Source: Brevibacillus fortis
Lineage (GTDB): Bacteria; Bacillota; Bacilli; Brevibacillales; Brevibacillaceae
Reading direction: 5' to 3'
Length of the DNA stretch: 64,000 nucleotides
Assembly (NCBI RefSeq): GCF_003013395.1
Contig: NZ_PXZM01000003.1
Location: 1-64,000 of the forward strand
The position numbers and the translations under genes are program-made. The notes under the pieces are model-generated. The model was not told the origin of the DNA and did not search any database. It saw only the letters and a list, made by a program, of their open reading frames with translations. How positions within the stretch are numbered: position 1 is the first letter of the stretch; every line of letters begins with the position of its first letter. This document shows, piece after piece, positions 58,101-62,706 of the stretch.

Positions 58101-61100
58101 GCCTGATCAGCGGATCGTTCGACAAAAGTATCGTTGACGTTCAGGATGAGCGCGCGTTTCTCTACTTTTGTCAACATGTCGATTTCTGCTAACATGGCAT
58201 TCGGCTGTGCACTAATCGTGCGCAGGATTTCCATGTAATGATGGGCCATTCTTTGGATGGTTTCTTTCCTGAACAGCTTCGTTCCAAACGCGAATTGGAA
58301 TTGAATGTCAGATTGCGACTCACTGGCATTCAAAACAAGATCAAACTTTGAAATTTTGTTAAACAACTCATACGGAGCTGCTGTAAGCTGCTCGATTTCC
58401 AATGTCTGCTGATTCGCATTTTCCAATGAAAACATGGTGTCAAACAGAGGATTTCGGCTGATGTCACGTTGAATCGCAAGCTTTTCCACCAGCTCTTCAA
58501 ATGGATAATCCTGATTGTCATAGGCCGCAAGCGCATTTTGTTTCACTTCTTGCAAGAATTGGGTAAAGGTCTTGTCGCTCGTAGGATGATTTCTCATCGC
58601 CAACGTATTCACAAAAATCCCCATGATGTTTTCCACATCGGCATGAGAACGACCAGCGACAGGCGTACCCACGATGACATCCTCTTGGCCGGAATACTTG
58701 GACAGCAGCACATGGTAAGCCGCGAGCAAGACCATATACAGGGTTGTACCCGTATCTGCTGCTACCCTGTGCAAACGCTCAGTCAATTCTTTTCCTGCTT
58801 CAAAAAGGACAAGATCTCCTTCAAAGCTTTGAATGGTTGGACGCGGATAATCAGTCGGCAGATTGAGCAAAGGTATTTCATCAGCAAATGTATTCAACCA
58901 GTGGAGCTCCTGCTTCTTGTACACATCTGTCTGGAACAGTTCATTTTGCCAGGCAGCGAAATCTTTGTATTGGAGAGGAAGAGGCTCCAAGGCTTCCCCT
59001 TTGTACAACTTGGCAAATTCACCCAACAAAATTTGGGACGAAACTCCATCCGAGATGATATGGTGCATGTCGAGCAAGAACAAATGACGGTCTTTGCCCA
59101 ATTTGACCAAGCCTGTTCGAATCAACGGAGCGATTTCGAAGTCAAAGGGACGGACAAAATCGCGCATGATCTGCTCCGCGTTGTCTTCCGTAGACTCCAG
59201 CATCAAGATTGGTACTTCTACCTCATCATGAACTTTCTGTACAGGCTCACCATCGATCCGGTGGAATGAGGTTCGCAAGGCTTCGTGGCGCTCCGCCAGT
59301 CTTTGAACCGTACTCGCAAAACGATTGTAATCGAGCTTTCCTTCCAGCAAGATTGCGCCCGAAATGTTATAGCTGATTCCGCTTCCTTCAAATTGCTGAA
59401 GGATGTACATTCTTTTTTGAGCAGAAGATACGGGATAAAATTCCTTTACTGCAACCGGTTGAATAGCAATGTACTCGCTTTTCCCCGATTTCGAGATGAA
59501 AGCGGCGAGCTGGGATACAGTCGGATTCTCGAACAGTGCCTTTACTGGCAAATCCACTTCCAACGCTTTGGAGACTTGAAAGATGACTGTCATAGCCTTC
59601 AGTGAATGTCCGCCCAGATCAAAGAAATGATCGTGAACGCCTACACGGCTAACCCCCAGGACCTGCTGCCAAATTTCAGCCAATTTTGTTTCCGTTTCAT
59701 TCTGAGGAGCCACGTACGCTGTCCCCGTTACAACTGCACCGTCAGGCTTCGGCAATTTCTTCCGCTCTACTTTTCCATTGGCTGTCAGCGGAATTTCCTC
59801 CAAATGGATAAAGAAGGACGGGATCATGTAGGAGGGAAGCGTACTTCCCAGATGCTCTCTCAATTCCGATACGGTCAACTCCTGCCAAGATACAATGTAG
59901 GCATAGAGCACATTTTGACCACTGTCATCCTTTTCAGCGATGACGACGGCTTCCTTGATCCATTCATGTTGCGTCAAACGCGTTTCAATTTCGCCCATCT
60001 CAATCCGATGCCCACGAATCTTGACTTGATGGTCGATTCTTCCCAAGTATTCCATGTTGCCGTCTGGCAGCCATTTCACTAGGTCGCCAGTTCTATACAT
60101 TTTGGTCCCCGGACGAAACGGATTATCGATGAATTTTTCCTGGGTCAGCTCCGGTCTATTGAAATATCCTTTGGCTACGCCATCACCAGATATATACATT
60201 TCACCAATGGATCCAACGGGTATCGGCTGCATAGAGGAATCGAGCAAATAAAGCTGGACGTTGTCTGCAGGGACTCCGATTGGTACCGATTCTTGGATGG
60301 TATTTTTAGGGTCATACAAATAAATCATGCAGCCCACAACCGTTTCGGTAGGTCCATACTCGTTGAAAATCTTGACATTCTGACCAAAGTTCTCATAGAT
60401 TCTCTTCGCCAAATTGGTTGGCAAGTTCTCACCACCGACTATAAACCGTCGGATGCTGCTGTTTGTTCCATCTATTTCTTCAATCAGCTTCAAATGTGTT
60501 GGCGTCAGCTTAATGATCCCCACTTGGTTATCTTGGATGATGTCTAAAATGACCTGTACCTTGTCTGTTCCTCTGTAGACATAGATCGAATTGCCAGACA
60601 GAAGCGGCGTGAAGATCGAGGTGACAGTCAAATCAAACGAAATGGAAGAGTAAAGAGGAAAGTCTACAGCTTCACCTTGGACATATTCCTTGTTGGCCCA
60701 CCAGATGTAATTGACCAGACCTTGATGAGTAATCATCGCGCCTTTCGGGTTCCCTGTGGAGCCGGAGGTGTAGATCATGTAAGCCAAATCATTCGGTGTG
60801 CAAGCTGGTTCAAGATTCGTGCTGTCTCCTTCATACAAGGAAGGATTGTCTAAATAGAGGATGTCGCCTTCAAATTCGACCTTTTCCTGGAGATGAGACT
60901 GTGTTAAGAGAATCGTCGTCTGGCTATCATCTAGTAAATACTGAATTCTCTCAAGCGGATACTCGGGATCAATCGGCAAATAGGCGCCACCTGATTTGAG
61001 GACAGCCATGATAGCTACGATCAATTCCAGTGAATGCTCCGCCATAATCGAGACGATACTGCCTTGGGTAATTCCTTTCCCACGCAGAGCTCTGGCCAAC

Positions 61101-62602
61101 TGGTTGGAACGCTCCTGAAGCTCCTGGTAAGTAAGGCGATCTTCACCGCAAACAACCGCAACTTTCGAAGGTATCTGTCTTGCTTTCTCCGCGATCAGCT
61201 CGAAAATCATTTTGTCGCGTGGATAGTCGGCGGCCGTGTCGTTATAAGCTACCAGCAATTGCTGTTTTTCCCAAGCCGTGATGATTCTGATATCTTCAAG
61301 CAACACATTCGGATTGTGAATGACCTGCTCAATGATCGTTTTCAAGTGCCCTTCTACTCTGTTCATGAATGACTCTTCATAAACCGAAGCATTATAGCTC
61401 AACTTTACATACATCTCATTCGAAGGAGCGACCGCTACCACAACGTTAAAATCATAGGAAGTCTGTTCTTCCCCATTTTCCACGTTGAATTGAAAGCCTA
61501 AGGAATCCTCCAAATCACTCCTGGAATGATCCGGATAGTTTTCAAACGTCACCAAATGATCGATTAACTCTTGTTTCAGTACCGTCTTGCTCTGAATTTC
61601 GTACAACGGGGCGAAATCATAAGTAGCAGAAGCCAAGGCTTGCTTCTGAACTGTTTTGAGCAGCCCACTGAAGGTGTGTTCCCTGTTCGTTTTCACGCGG
61701 GTTGGAATTGTATTGATGAACAACCCAACCATGCTCTCAATCCCCTGAATTCCAGGTGGACGACCTGATACAACAGAGCCGAATACCACATCATCAGAAT
61801 TTTTGTACTTGCTTGCCAAAATGCCCCATAGAGATTGAAACACGCTGCTCATCGTAGCCTGATTCTGATTGGCGATCTGCATCAGCTGCTGTGTCTTCTC
61901 AGGTGCGATTGTGAAGAGCTTCTCCACATGTACATAACTGCCATCTTCCGCTACATTTTTCTTTTTAGGGAAATCAGCCTGATGGTCATAGCCTTCCAGA
62001 TAGTTCTGCCAGTAAGTAAGTGCTTCCTCTTTGTTTTGCTTATCCAGCCATTTGATATATTCGCTGTATGGTTTTGTTGCTTCCCGCGAAATGGGCTCGC
62101 CCTTACGAATTGCAGCGTAATAAGCAAGGAGCTTATGAAGCAATACGCCCAAAGACCAACCGTCAACGATGATATGATGGAACGCCCAAACGAATTGATA
62201 CTGGTTCTCCCCTGTTTGGAAAATGGCAGCTTTCATCAAAACGTCTTTCGTCAGCTCAAACGTATGATGCTGACTGGTATACGCTTTTATGTAATCGTTC
62301 TGTTCATCTATTGGCAAATGAGCAATGTTTTCGAAATGAACAGCAACTTTTCTCTCTTTAAAAACAACTTGTCGAGGTCGCTGCAGGTTTTGATAAACAA
62401 ATACGGTGCGCAAAACCTCATAGTTCTCTACGAGCTTGTTCATGCCCTCTTCAAAAATGGGCAGGTGAAAATCACCTTGGAGTTTCGCGGACATCTGGAG
62501 GCAGTACGCGCTGCTGTCTGTATCTTTGACAGCATGAAACAACATACCCTCTTGTAATGGGGTTAACGGGTAAATTTTTGCGATATTCTCCTGCTTTTTC
62601 AT
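43139..62602 (-). CDS. tycC: Tyrocidine synthetase 3, six modules plus thioesterase
   Basis: About 6487 residues, matching the roughly 6486 known for TycC. It has six C-A-T modules and a C-terminal thioesterase, with no epimerization domain. Carrier serines lie near residues 996, 2036, 3074, 4111, 5151 and 6194 (GGHSL motifs). Adenylation codes read in order Asn, Gln, Tyr, Val, Orn and Leu, the exact TycC order. The first condensation domain (HHIIVDGWSLG) must accept the D-aromatic residue delivered by TycB. The extreme N-terminus (KKQENIAKIYPLTPLQEGM) is an acceptor communication segment. The ATG at 62602 follows GAGGTG closely; an upstream TTG overlaps that site. The product is the cyclic decapeptide antibiotic tyrocidine. 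Confidence 0.98.
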   Translation of the reverse strand: MKKQENIAKIYPLTPLQEGMLFHAVKDTDSSAYCLQMSAKLQGDFHLPIFEEGMNKLVENYEVLRTVFVYQNLQRPRQVVFKERKVAVHFENIAHLPIDEQNDYIKAYTSQHHTFELTKDVLMKAAIFQTGENQYQFVWAFHHIIVDGWSLGVLLHKLLAYYAAIRKGEPISREATKPYSEYIKWLDKQNKEEALTYWQNYLEGYDHQADFPKKKNVAEDGSYVHVEKLFTIAPEKTQQLMQIANQNQATMSSVFQSLWGILASKYKNSDDVVFGSVVSGRPPGIQGIESMVGLFINTIPTRVKTNREHTFSGLLKTVQKQALASATYDFAPLYEIQSKTVLKQELIDHLVTFENYPDHSRSDLEDSLGFQFNVENGEEQTSYDFNVVVAVAPSNEMYVKLSYNASVYEESFMNRVEGHLKTIIEQVIHNPNVLLEDIRIITAWEKQQLLVAYNDTAADYPRDKMIFELIAEKARQIPSKVAVVCGEDRLTYQELQERSNQLARALRGKGITQGSIVSIMAEHSLELIVAIMAVLKSGGAYLPIDPEYPLERIQYLLDDSQTTILLTQSHLQEKVEFEGDILYLDNPSLYEGDSTNLEPACTPNDLAYMIYTSGSTGNPKGAMITHQGLVNYIWWANKEYVQGEAVDFPLYSSISFDLTVTSIFTPLLSGNSIYVYRGTDKVQVILDIIQDNQVGIIKLTPTHLKLIEEIDGTNSSIRRFIVGGENLPTNLAKRIYENFGQNVKIFNEYGPTETVVGCMIYLYDPKNTIQESVPIGVPADNVQLYLLDSSMQPIPVGSIGEMYISGDGVAKGYFNRPELTQEKFIDNPFRPGTKMYRTGDLVKWLPDGNMEYLGRIDHQVKIRGHRIEMGEIETRLTQHEWIKEAVVIAEKDDSGQNVLYAYIVSWQELTVSELREHLGSTLPSYMIPSFFIHLEEIPLTANGKVERKKLPKPDGAVVTGTAYVAPQNETETKLAEIWQQVLGVSRVGVHDHFFDLGGHSLKAMTVIFQVSKALEVDLPVKALFENPTVSQLAAFISKSGKSEYIAIQPVAVKEFYPVSSAQKRMYILQQFEGSGISYNISGAILLEGKLDYNRFASTVQRLAERHEALRTSFHRIDGEPVQKVHDEVEVPILMLESTEDNAEQIMRDFVRPFDFEIAPLIRTGLVKLGKDRHLFLLDMHHIISDGVSSQILLGEFAKLYKGEALEPLPLQYKDFAAWQNELFQTDVYKKQELHWLNTFADEIPLLNLPTDYPRPTIQSFEGDLVLFEAGKELTERLHRVAADTGTTLYMVLLAAYHVLLSKYSGQEDVIVGTPVAGRSHADVENIMGIFVNTLAMRNHPTSDKTFTQFLQEVKQNALAAYDNQDYPFEELVEKLAIQRDISRNPLFDTMFSLENANQQTLEIEQLTAAPYELFNKISKFDLVLNASESQSDIQFQFAFGTKLFRKETIQRMAHHYMEILRTISAQPNAMLAEIDMLTKVEKRALILNVNDTFVERSADQALHQLFEDQVALTPDQVAVVYDGYTLTYRQLNARANQVARLLRSKGTQPDTLIGIMVDRSIGMVVSMLAVLKAGGAYTPIDPTYPPERIQYMLSDSKAPILLTQRHLKEIVEYSGEMIDVDDEAIYAGDDTNLDNVSGGNDLAYVIYTSGSTGNPKGVMIAHQAICNHMLWMKNAFPLTTEDAVLQKTPFSFDASVWEFYLPFITGGRLVLAKPDGHRDIEYMTRMIREEKITTLQMVPSLLDLIMTEPGWGSCTSLQRVFCGGEALAPALVSRFYQTQTAQLINLYGPTESTIDATYWICPRVPEYGVIPIGKPIDNVRLYVLNLSNQLQPVGVAGELCIAGDGLARGYWNREELTIASFIDNPFEPGSKMYRTGDMVRYLPDGNVEYLGRIDHQVKIRGHRIELGEIEARLLQHESVTTAIVLARPDEKGQNNLYAYIVSKQEIKTADLRAYMASHLPSYMVPSYFVYLEKLPLTANGKVDRKALPQPEGASSSETVYVAPRNEVESTLAEIWQSVLGVNQIGVHDHFFELGGHSLKAMNVISLIHRSLQVDVPLKTLFESPTIADLSAYISTASKGKYTTIEPVQKQEYYPVSSAQKRMFILRQMEGADISYNMPGILYIDGKLDTERLQQALKSLVRRHESLRTSFHSMKGETVQRVHEDVELEISLLESTEGELKQIVEQFIQPFDLEKAPLIRAGLVKLELERHLFMLDLHHIVVDGVSIGILVQELAQLYHGEELPELSIQYKDFAHWQNQWVETEEFAAQEAYWIDTFTGEIPVLNLATDYPRPGVKSFEGERFIFGSGAFLKKELNRLAHDTGATLYMVLLAAYNVLLSKYSGQEDIVVGAPTAGRSHAETDSIIGMFVNTLALRNEPAGTKTFLTFLAEVKNNTLKAFENQDYPLDELIDKLNIQRDLSRNPLFDTVFILQNMDQKPFEMAQLTFTPYMADVNQAKFDLSMEACEEDEEIIFSLDYCTKLFSRETIEKIAAHFIRILHAVIEQQAVTLSEITMLSDEEKHRLLVEFNDTHKEYPQNKTLHELFEEQVEKTPQVPVVEIGDKQMSYHELNERANQLAVTLRERGVKANQIVGIMANRSVEMAVGIMAILKAGGAYVPIDPEYPEDRVAYMLEDCEARLVLTQKHLGAKLASSVSVECLYLEEVKNYSPNRSNLEPIQTASDLAYVIYTSGTTGKPKGVMIEHRGIVNSVLWKKEEYQFSVDDRSLVPLSFAFDAFVLSFFTPILSGSTVVLAEDEEAKDPVSLRNRIAAARCTQMTCVPSLFQAILECASAADISSMQTVTLGGEKVSAQLVEKSNQQNPQLVIINEYGPTESSVVATWQRISQLDSAITIGRPIANTSIYIVDKFHQLQPIGVVGEICIGGHGLARGYWNKPELTVEKFVSHPYLEGERMYKTGDLGKWRPDGTIEFVGRLDEQVKVRGYRIEIGEIESVMLSFEKLTSAVVIVHEDQLRQTSLAAYFTGEEKLEVSNLWSYLSQSLPSYMIPAYLVQLDQLPLTPNGKIDRKALRKPEGKPVTGAEYVAPASPVEIRLAEIWEGVLEVSNIGVLDNFFQLGGHSLKAMSLAAQIHREYQVELPLRVLFATPTIQALAQYIETSGKDTHVPIQPVPWQEHYPVSSAQKRMFVLRQFEGTGTVYNMPSVLYIEGDLDHARFEHAIQGLVKRHESLRTSFHTVNGEPVQRVHEVVELDVRYQDLKEDQVEQTIESFVQAFDLTKAPLLRVGLFKLGAKRHLFLMDMHHIISDGVSVGIIMEEFSKLYRNEYLPELPVQYKDFAVWQTELFQTDIYTKHENYWLKSFAGDIPVLNLPADYSRPLVQNFEGDCISFQTDKTLMDDLYKLAHGNQTTLFMVLLAAYNVLLSKYSGQEDIVVGTPIAGRSHADVVKVLGMFVNTLALRNYPDGTKSFQAFLEDVKQNTLQAYAHQDYPFEALVEKLEIQRDLSRNPLFDTMFILQNLDKKAYELDGLKFEAYSGDGQQGNAKFDLTLEAHEDETGLHFGLVYSTKLFQKETIERMARHFLQVLREVVANHTASLHEISLLTEEEKQLVTVAFNNTFVDYPRESTIQELFEEQVLRTPEHAAVIFDGQMLTYQELNQKANQIASALRREEIGKDSVVGLIADRSLDMITGIMGIIKAGGAYLGIDPEHPSERISYMLEDGGVKVVLVQRHLLHLAGEGLIPIVLEDESLKQEDVSNLTNLNDAKDLAYVMYTSGSTGKPKGVMVEHRNVTRLVKNTNYVQVREEDRMIQTGAIGFDAMTFEIFGALLHGASLFLVSKDVLLDAEKLGSFLRENRITTMWLTSPLFNQLSQDNPPMFEGLRALIVGGEALSPKHINKVNSAYSDLEIWNGYGPTENTTFSTCYLIEKEFEDNIPIGKPITNSTAYIVDRYNQPQPIGVPGELCVGGDGVARGYLNKPELTAEKFVPNPFVSGENMYRTGDLARWLADGTIEYLGRIDQQVKIRGYRIELGEIETVLTNLEKVKEAVVTVLDDTNGQKALCAYFVPEEELDAAELREAISKELPSYMVPTFYVQMDKLPLTANGKLDRRALPEPSGDRVHGSTYVAPQNATETKLAEIWQGVLGIHAIGIHDNFFELGGHSLKAMNVITQVHKAFQVELPLKALFESPTIHELAAYITASEMEKFETIQPVEQADFYPVSFAQKRMYILHEFEGSGISYNVPNVLMIDGHLEYERFEHAIRTLVKRHESLRTSFHSINGEPVQRVHEDVALLIGISEATEDQVEQRIHELVQPFDLEVAPLFRVDLIKLGAERHLFFMDMHHIISDGVSLAVIAKEFASLYEEKQLPDMRLQYKDFASWQTKLAQSERFQKQEDYWTNVFAGEIPLLNLPNDFPRPTVQSFEGDTVAIGTGNHLLAELRQLAANTGSTLFMVLLAAYNVLLSKYAGQEEIVVGTPIAGRSHADVERIVGMFVNTLALKNVVGGNLTFREFLGDVRQNALDAFQHQDYPFEHLVDKLEVRRDLSRNPLFDTMFSLGLADSSALEIAGLNMSAYPVDGKIAKFDIALDAMEQQDELLVQFSYCTKLFAKESIDRLAAHYVTLLQTLIDNPDSKLAEISVLSKDEMDQMLHDFNATKAAYPTNKTFQGLFEEQVEKTPNQVAVIFEDEQLTYRELNEKANQLARVLRQKGVMPESKVGIMVDRSLHMVVGTLGILKAGGAYVPIDPDYPLERQAFILEDSDAKLFLTLQLMDTQLAFPHETLYLDAEGLYQGEAGNLEPVALPEHAAYIIYTSGTTGKPKGVVIEHRSYANVAFAWQDEYHLDTFPVRLLQMASFAFDVSTGDFARALLTGGQLVICPNEVKMDPASLYEIIKRYEITIFEATPALIMPLMHYIYENKLDISQMKLLILGADSCPAEDFKTLLTRFSHTLRIINSYGVTEACIDSSYYEETDVASILSGTVPIGKPLPNMQMYVMDQQLNLQPVGVVGELCIGGAGVARGYLNRPELTQEKFVPNPFRPGELLYRTGDLAKWRVDGNVEFLGRNDHQVKIRGVRIELGEIETQLRKQDGILEAVVVAREDHRQEKYLCAYVVAEREIDTAQLRQELLKELPQAMIPSYFVSLEALPLTANGKIDRRSLPSPDVSLLRTTEYVAPRTELEAQLARVWEQVLNVEQVGVLDDFFVIGGHSLRAMSVISRMHNEYQVDIPLRILFEKPTILQLAAHIEETARGYVISIQPAPAQEYYPVSSAQKRMFILHQFEGVGISYNMPSTMLIEGKLEPERIETAFKQLIERHESLRTSFAVVNGEPVQKIHEEVSFELLYTTITEDQAQQVLSSLVQPFDLGVAPLLRVRLLNIGEDRHVLFTDMHHSISDGVSSGILLTDFVQLYQGDVLPELRIQYKDFSVWQQELFRSDAFNKQEEYWAQVFADEIPVLNLQTDFSRPSIQNFAGDQYTIGTGKQLMEGLNQLARETGTTLYMVLLATYNVLLSKYSGQEDIIVGTPITGRSHADLEPIVGMFVNTLAMRNKPHVAKTFTELLLEVKQNALDAYAHQDYPFEELVEKLDIPRDLSRNPLFDTMFTVQNNMDESIDMLGLSLAPFMTDQAGNHSKFDLTLIATEEREEISIGVEYSTSLFARETIERFSNHFMAIAQIVVQNPHIRLREIDMLTKEEKQQVFENFNDTSVKYLQDKTLHQLFEEQVAKTPDQEAILFNEQSLTYAELNERANRLARVLRTKGIGPDRLVAVMAERSPEMIIGILGILKAGGAYVPIDPAYPQERIQYLLADSDAALLLCQSHLSELLSRVSSGLDWLDLNAEHDAGMDGSNLASLNQPTDLAYVIYTSGTTGKPKGVMIPHQGIVNCLQWRRDEYGFGPEHKALQVFSFAFDGFVASLFAPLLGGASCILPREEEAKDPVALKKLIASTGVTHYYGVPSLFQAILDCSTAADFSPLRCVTLGGEKLPAQLVQKTKEKHPEIEINNEYGPTENSVVTTISRSIEVGQDITIGRPLANVQVYIVDTQHHLQPIGVVGELCIGGPGLARGYLNKPELTQEKFVPNPFVPGERMYKTGDLVKWRTDGTIDYIGRADEQVKVRGYRIEIGEIESTILTYDGIDQAVVVVQEDDVTAVQYLCAYLVTAAEVSISELRRDLAKELPAYMVPSYFVQLDQLPLSANGKVDRKALPKPQQSDASTREYVAPRNATEHQLASIWQEVLGIEPIGITDHFFELGGHSLKATLLVAKVYEYMQIELPLNLIFQHPTIEKVADFITHKNFEGNSGRAILLNEETTRKVFCFTPIGAQSVYYQKLADEIKGVSLHSFDFIQEDNRLEQYIEAIVAIDPKGPYTLMGYSSGGNLAFEVAKELENQGYVVTDLILFDSYWKDKVMERTLAETESDIAQLFAEIGENIEMFNMTQEDFNLYAANEFVKQSFIRKTVSYVMYHNQLINTGATNASIHLIQSELESGEEDLVAVKWNESAWTQATKRLMTYEGNGIHSSMLGGNYVSMNASILRDILQELFILK
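43142..43890 (-). other. TycC thioesterase (cyclization) domain
   Basis: About 250 residues at the TycC C-terminus. The catalytic serine is in LMGYSSGGNLAFEVA, a likely catalytic Asp in ILFDSYWKD and the histidine in GNGIHSSML. It takes the decapeptide from the last carrier and closes it head to tail. Confidence 0.93.
43895..47000 (-). other. TycC module 6 (Leu)
   Basis: C-A-T module. Pocket residues read D-G-A-Y-T-G-E-V-V, plus the invariant Lys, the leucine code, from FDGFVASLF, THYYGVPSL, VTLGGEKL and NEYGPTENSVV. Carrier motif HFFELGGHSLKA. It adds the final leucine before cyclization. Confidence 0.93.
47005..50130 (-). other. TycC module 5 (Orn)
   Basis: Pocket residues D-V-G-E-I-G-S-I-D, plus Lys, are the ornithine code, from FDVSTGDF, ITIFEATP, LILGADS and NSYGVTEACID. 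The carrier motif is DDFFVIGGHSLRA, differing from the other five carriers (LGGHSLKA) but keeping the serine. Confidence 0.93.
50135..53240 (-). other. TycC module 4 (Val)
   Basis: Pocket residues D-A-F-W-I-G-G-T-F, plus Lys, are the valine code shared with gramicidin S synthetase, from FDAMTFEIF, TTMWLTSP, LIVGGEA and NGYGPTENTTF. Carrier motif NFFELGGHSLKA. Confidence 0.93.
53245..56350 (-). other. TycC module 3 (Tyr, probably relaxed)
   Basis: Pocket residues D-A-L-T-T-G-E-V-V, plus Lys, match the tyrosine code of TycC module 3, from FDAFVLSFF, TQMTCVPSL, VTLGGEK and NEYGPTESSVV. This position is known to accept Tyr, Trp or Phe in tyrocidine variants. Carrier motif NFFQLGGHSLKA. Confidence 0.92.
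56355..59465 (-). other. TycC module 2 (Gln)
   Basis: Pocket residues D-A-W-Q-F-G-L-I-D, plus Lys, are the glutamine code, from FDASVWEF, TTLQMVPSL, VFCGGEA and NLYGPTESTID. Carrier motif HFFELGGHSLKA. Confidence 0.93.
59470..62602 (-). other. TycC module 1 (Asn)
   Basis: Pocket residues D-L-T-K-I-G-E-V-G, plus Lys, are an asparagine code, from FDLTVTSIF, IIKLTPTHL, FIVGGENL and NEYGPTETVVG. One position (Glu where I recall His in the published TycC code) differs and matches the bacitracin Asn code. The condensation domain is expected to be D-specific because TycB ends in an epimerase. Confidence 0.9.
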
Positions 62603-62641
62603 TCTGCACCTCAACTCTGTGATTTATCGATTTAAAGAGGG

Positions 62642-62684
62642 TTCCTCCAATAAAAGTGAAATGTCCCAGCTTTTATTGGAGGAA
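62642..62684 (-). repeat. Perfect 15-bp hairpin in the tycB-tycC junction
   Basis: TTCCTCCAATAAAAG and CTTTTATTGGAGGAA are a perfect inverted repeat with a 13-nt loop, 22 nt after the tycB stop and about 40 nt before the tycC start. There is no T-run after the stem. An SD-like GGAGG lies in the 3' arm. Likely roles are transcript processing or stabilisation of the upstream segment. Confidence 0.8.
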
Positions 62685-62706
62685 TAGCATTTCTCTTGTC
62701 GAGTGA

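Noticed and set aside
43400..62560. Many plus-strand ORFs of 60-270 codons opposite tycC
   Set aside because: They repeat at the same positions in each module and reflect codon structure of the antisense strand, with no ribosome binding sites or recognisable domains.
43895..62602. Six near-repeats of about 3.1 kb read as tandem DNA duplication
   Set aside because: The periodicity is the normal module architecture of a non-ribosomal peptide synthetase, with distinct adenylation pockets in each unit.
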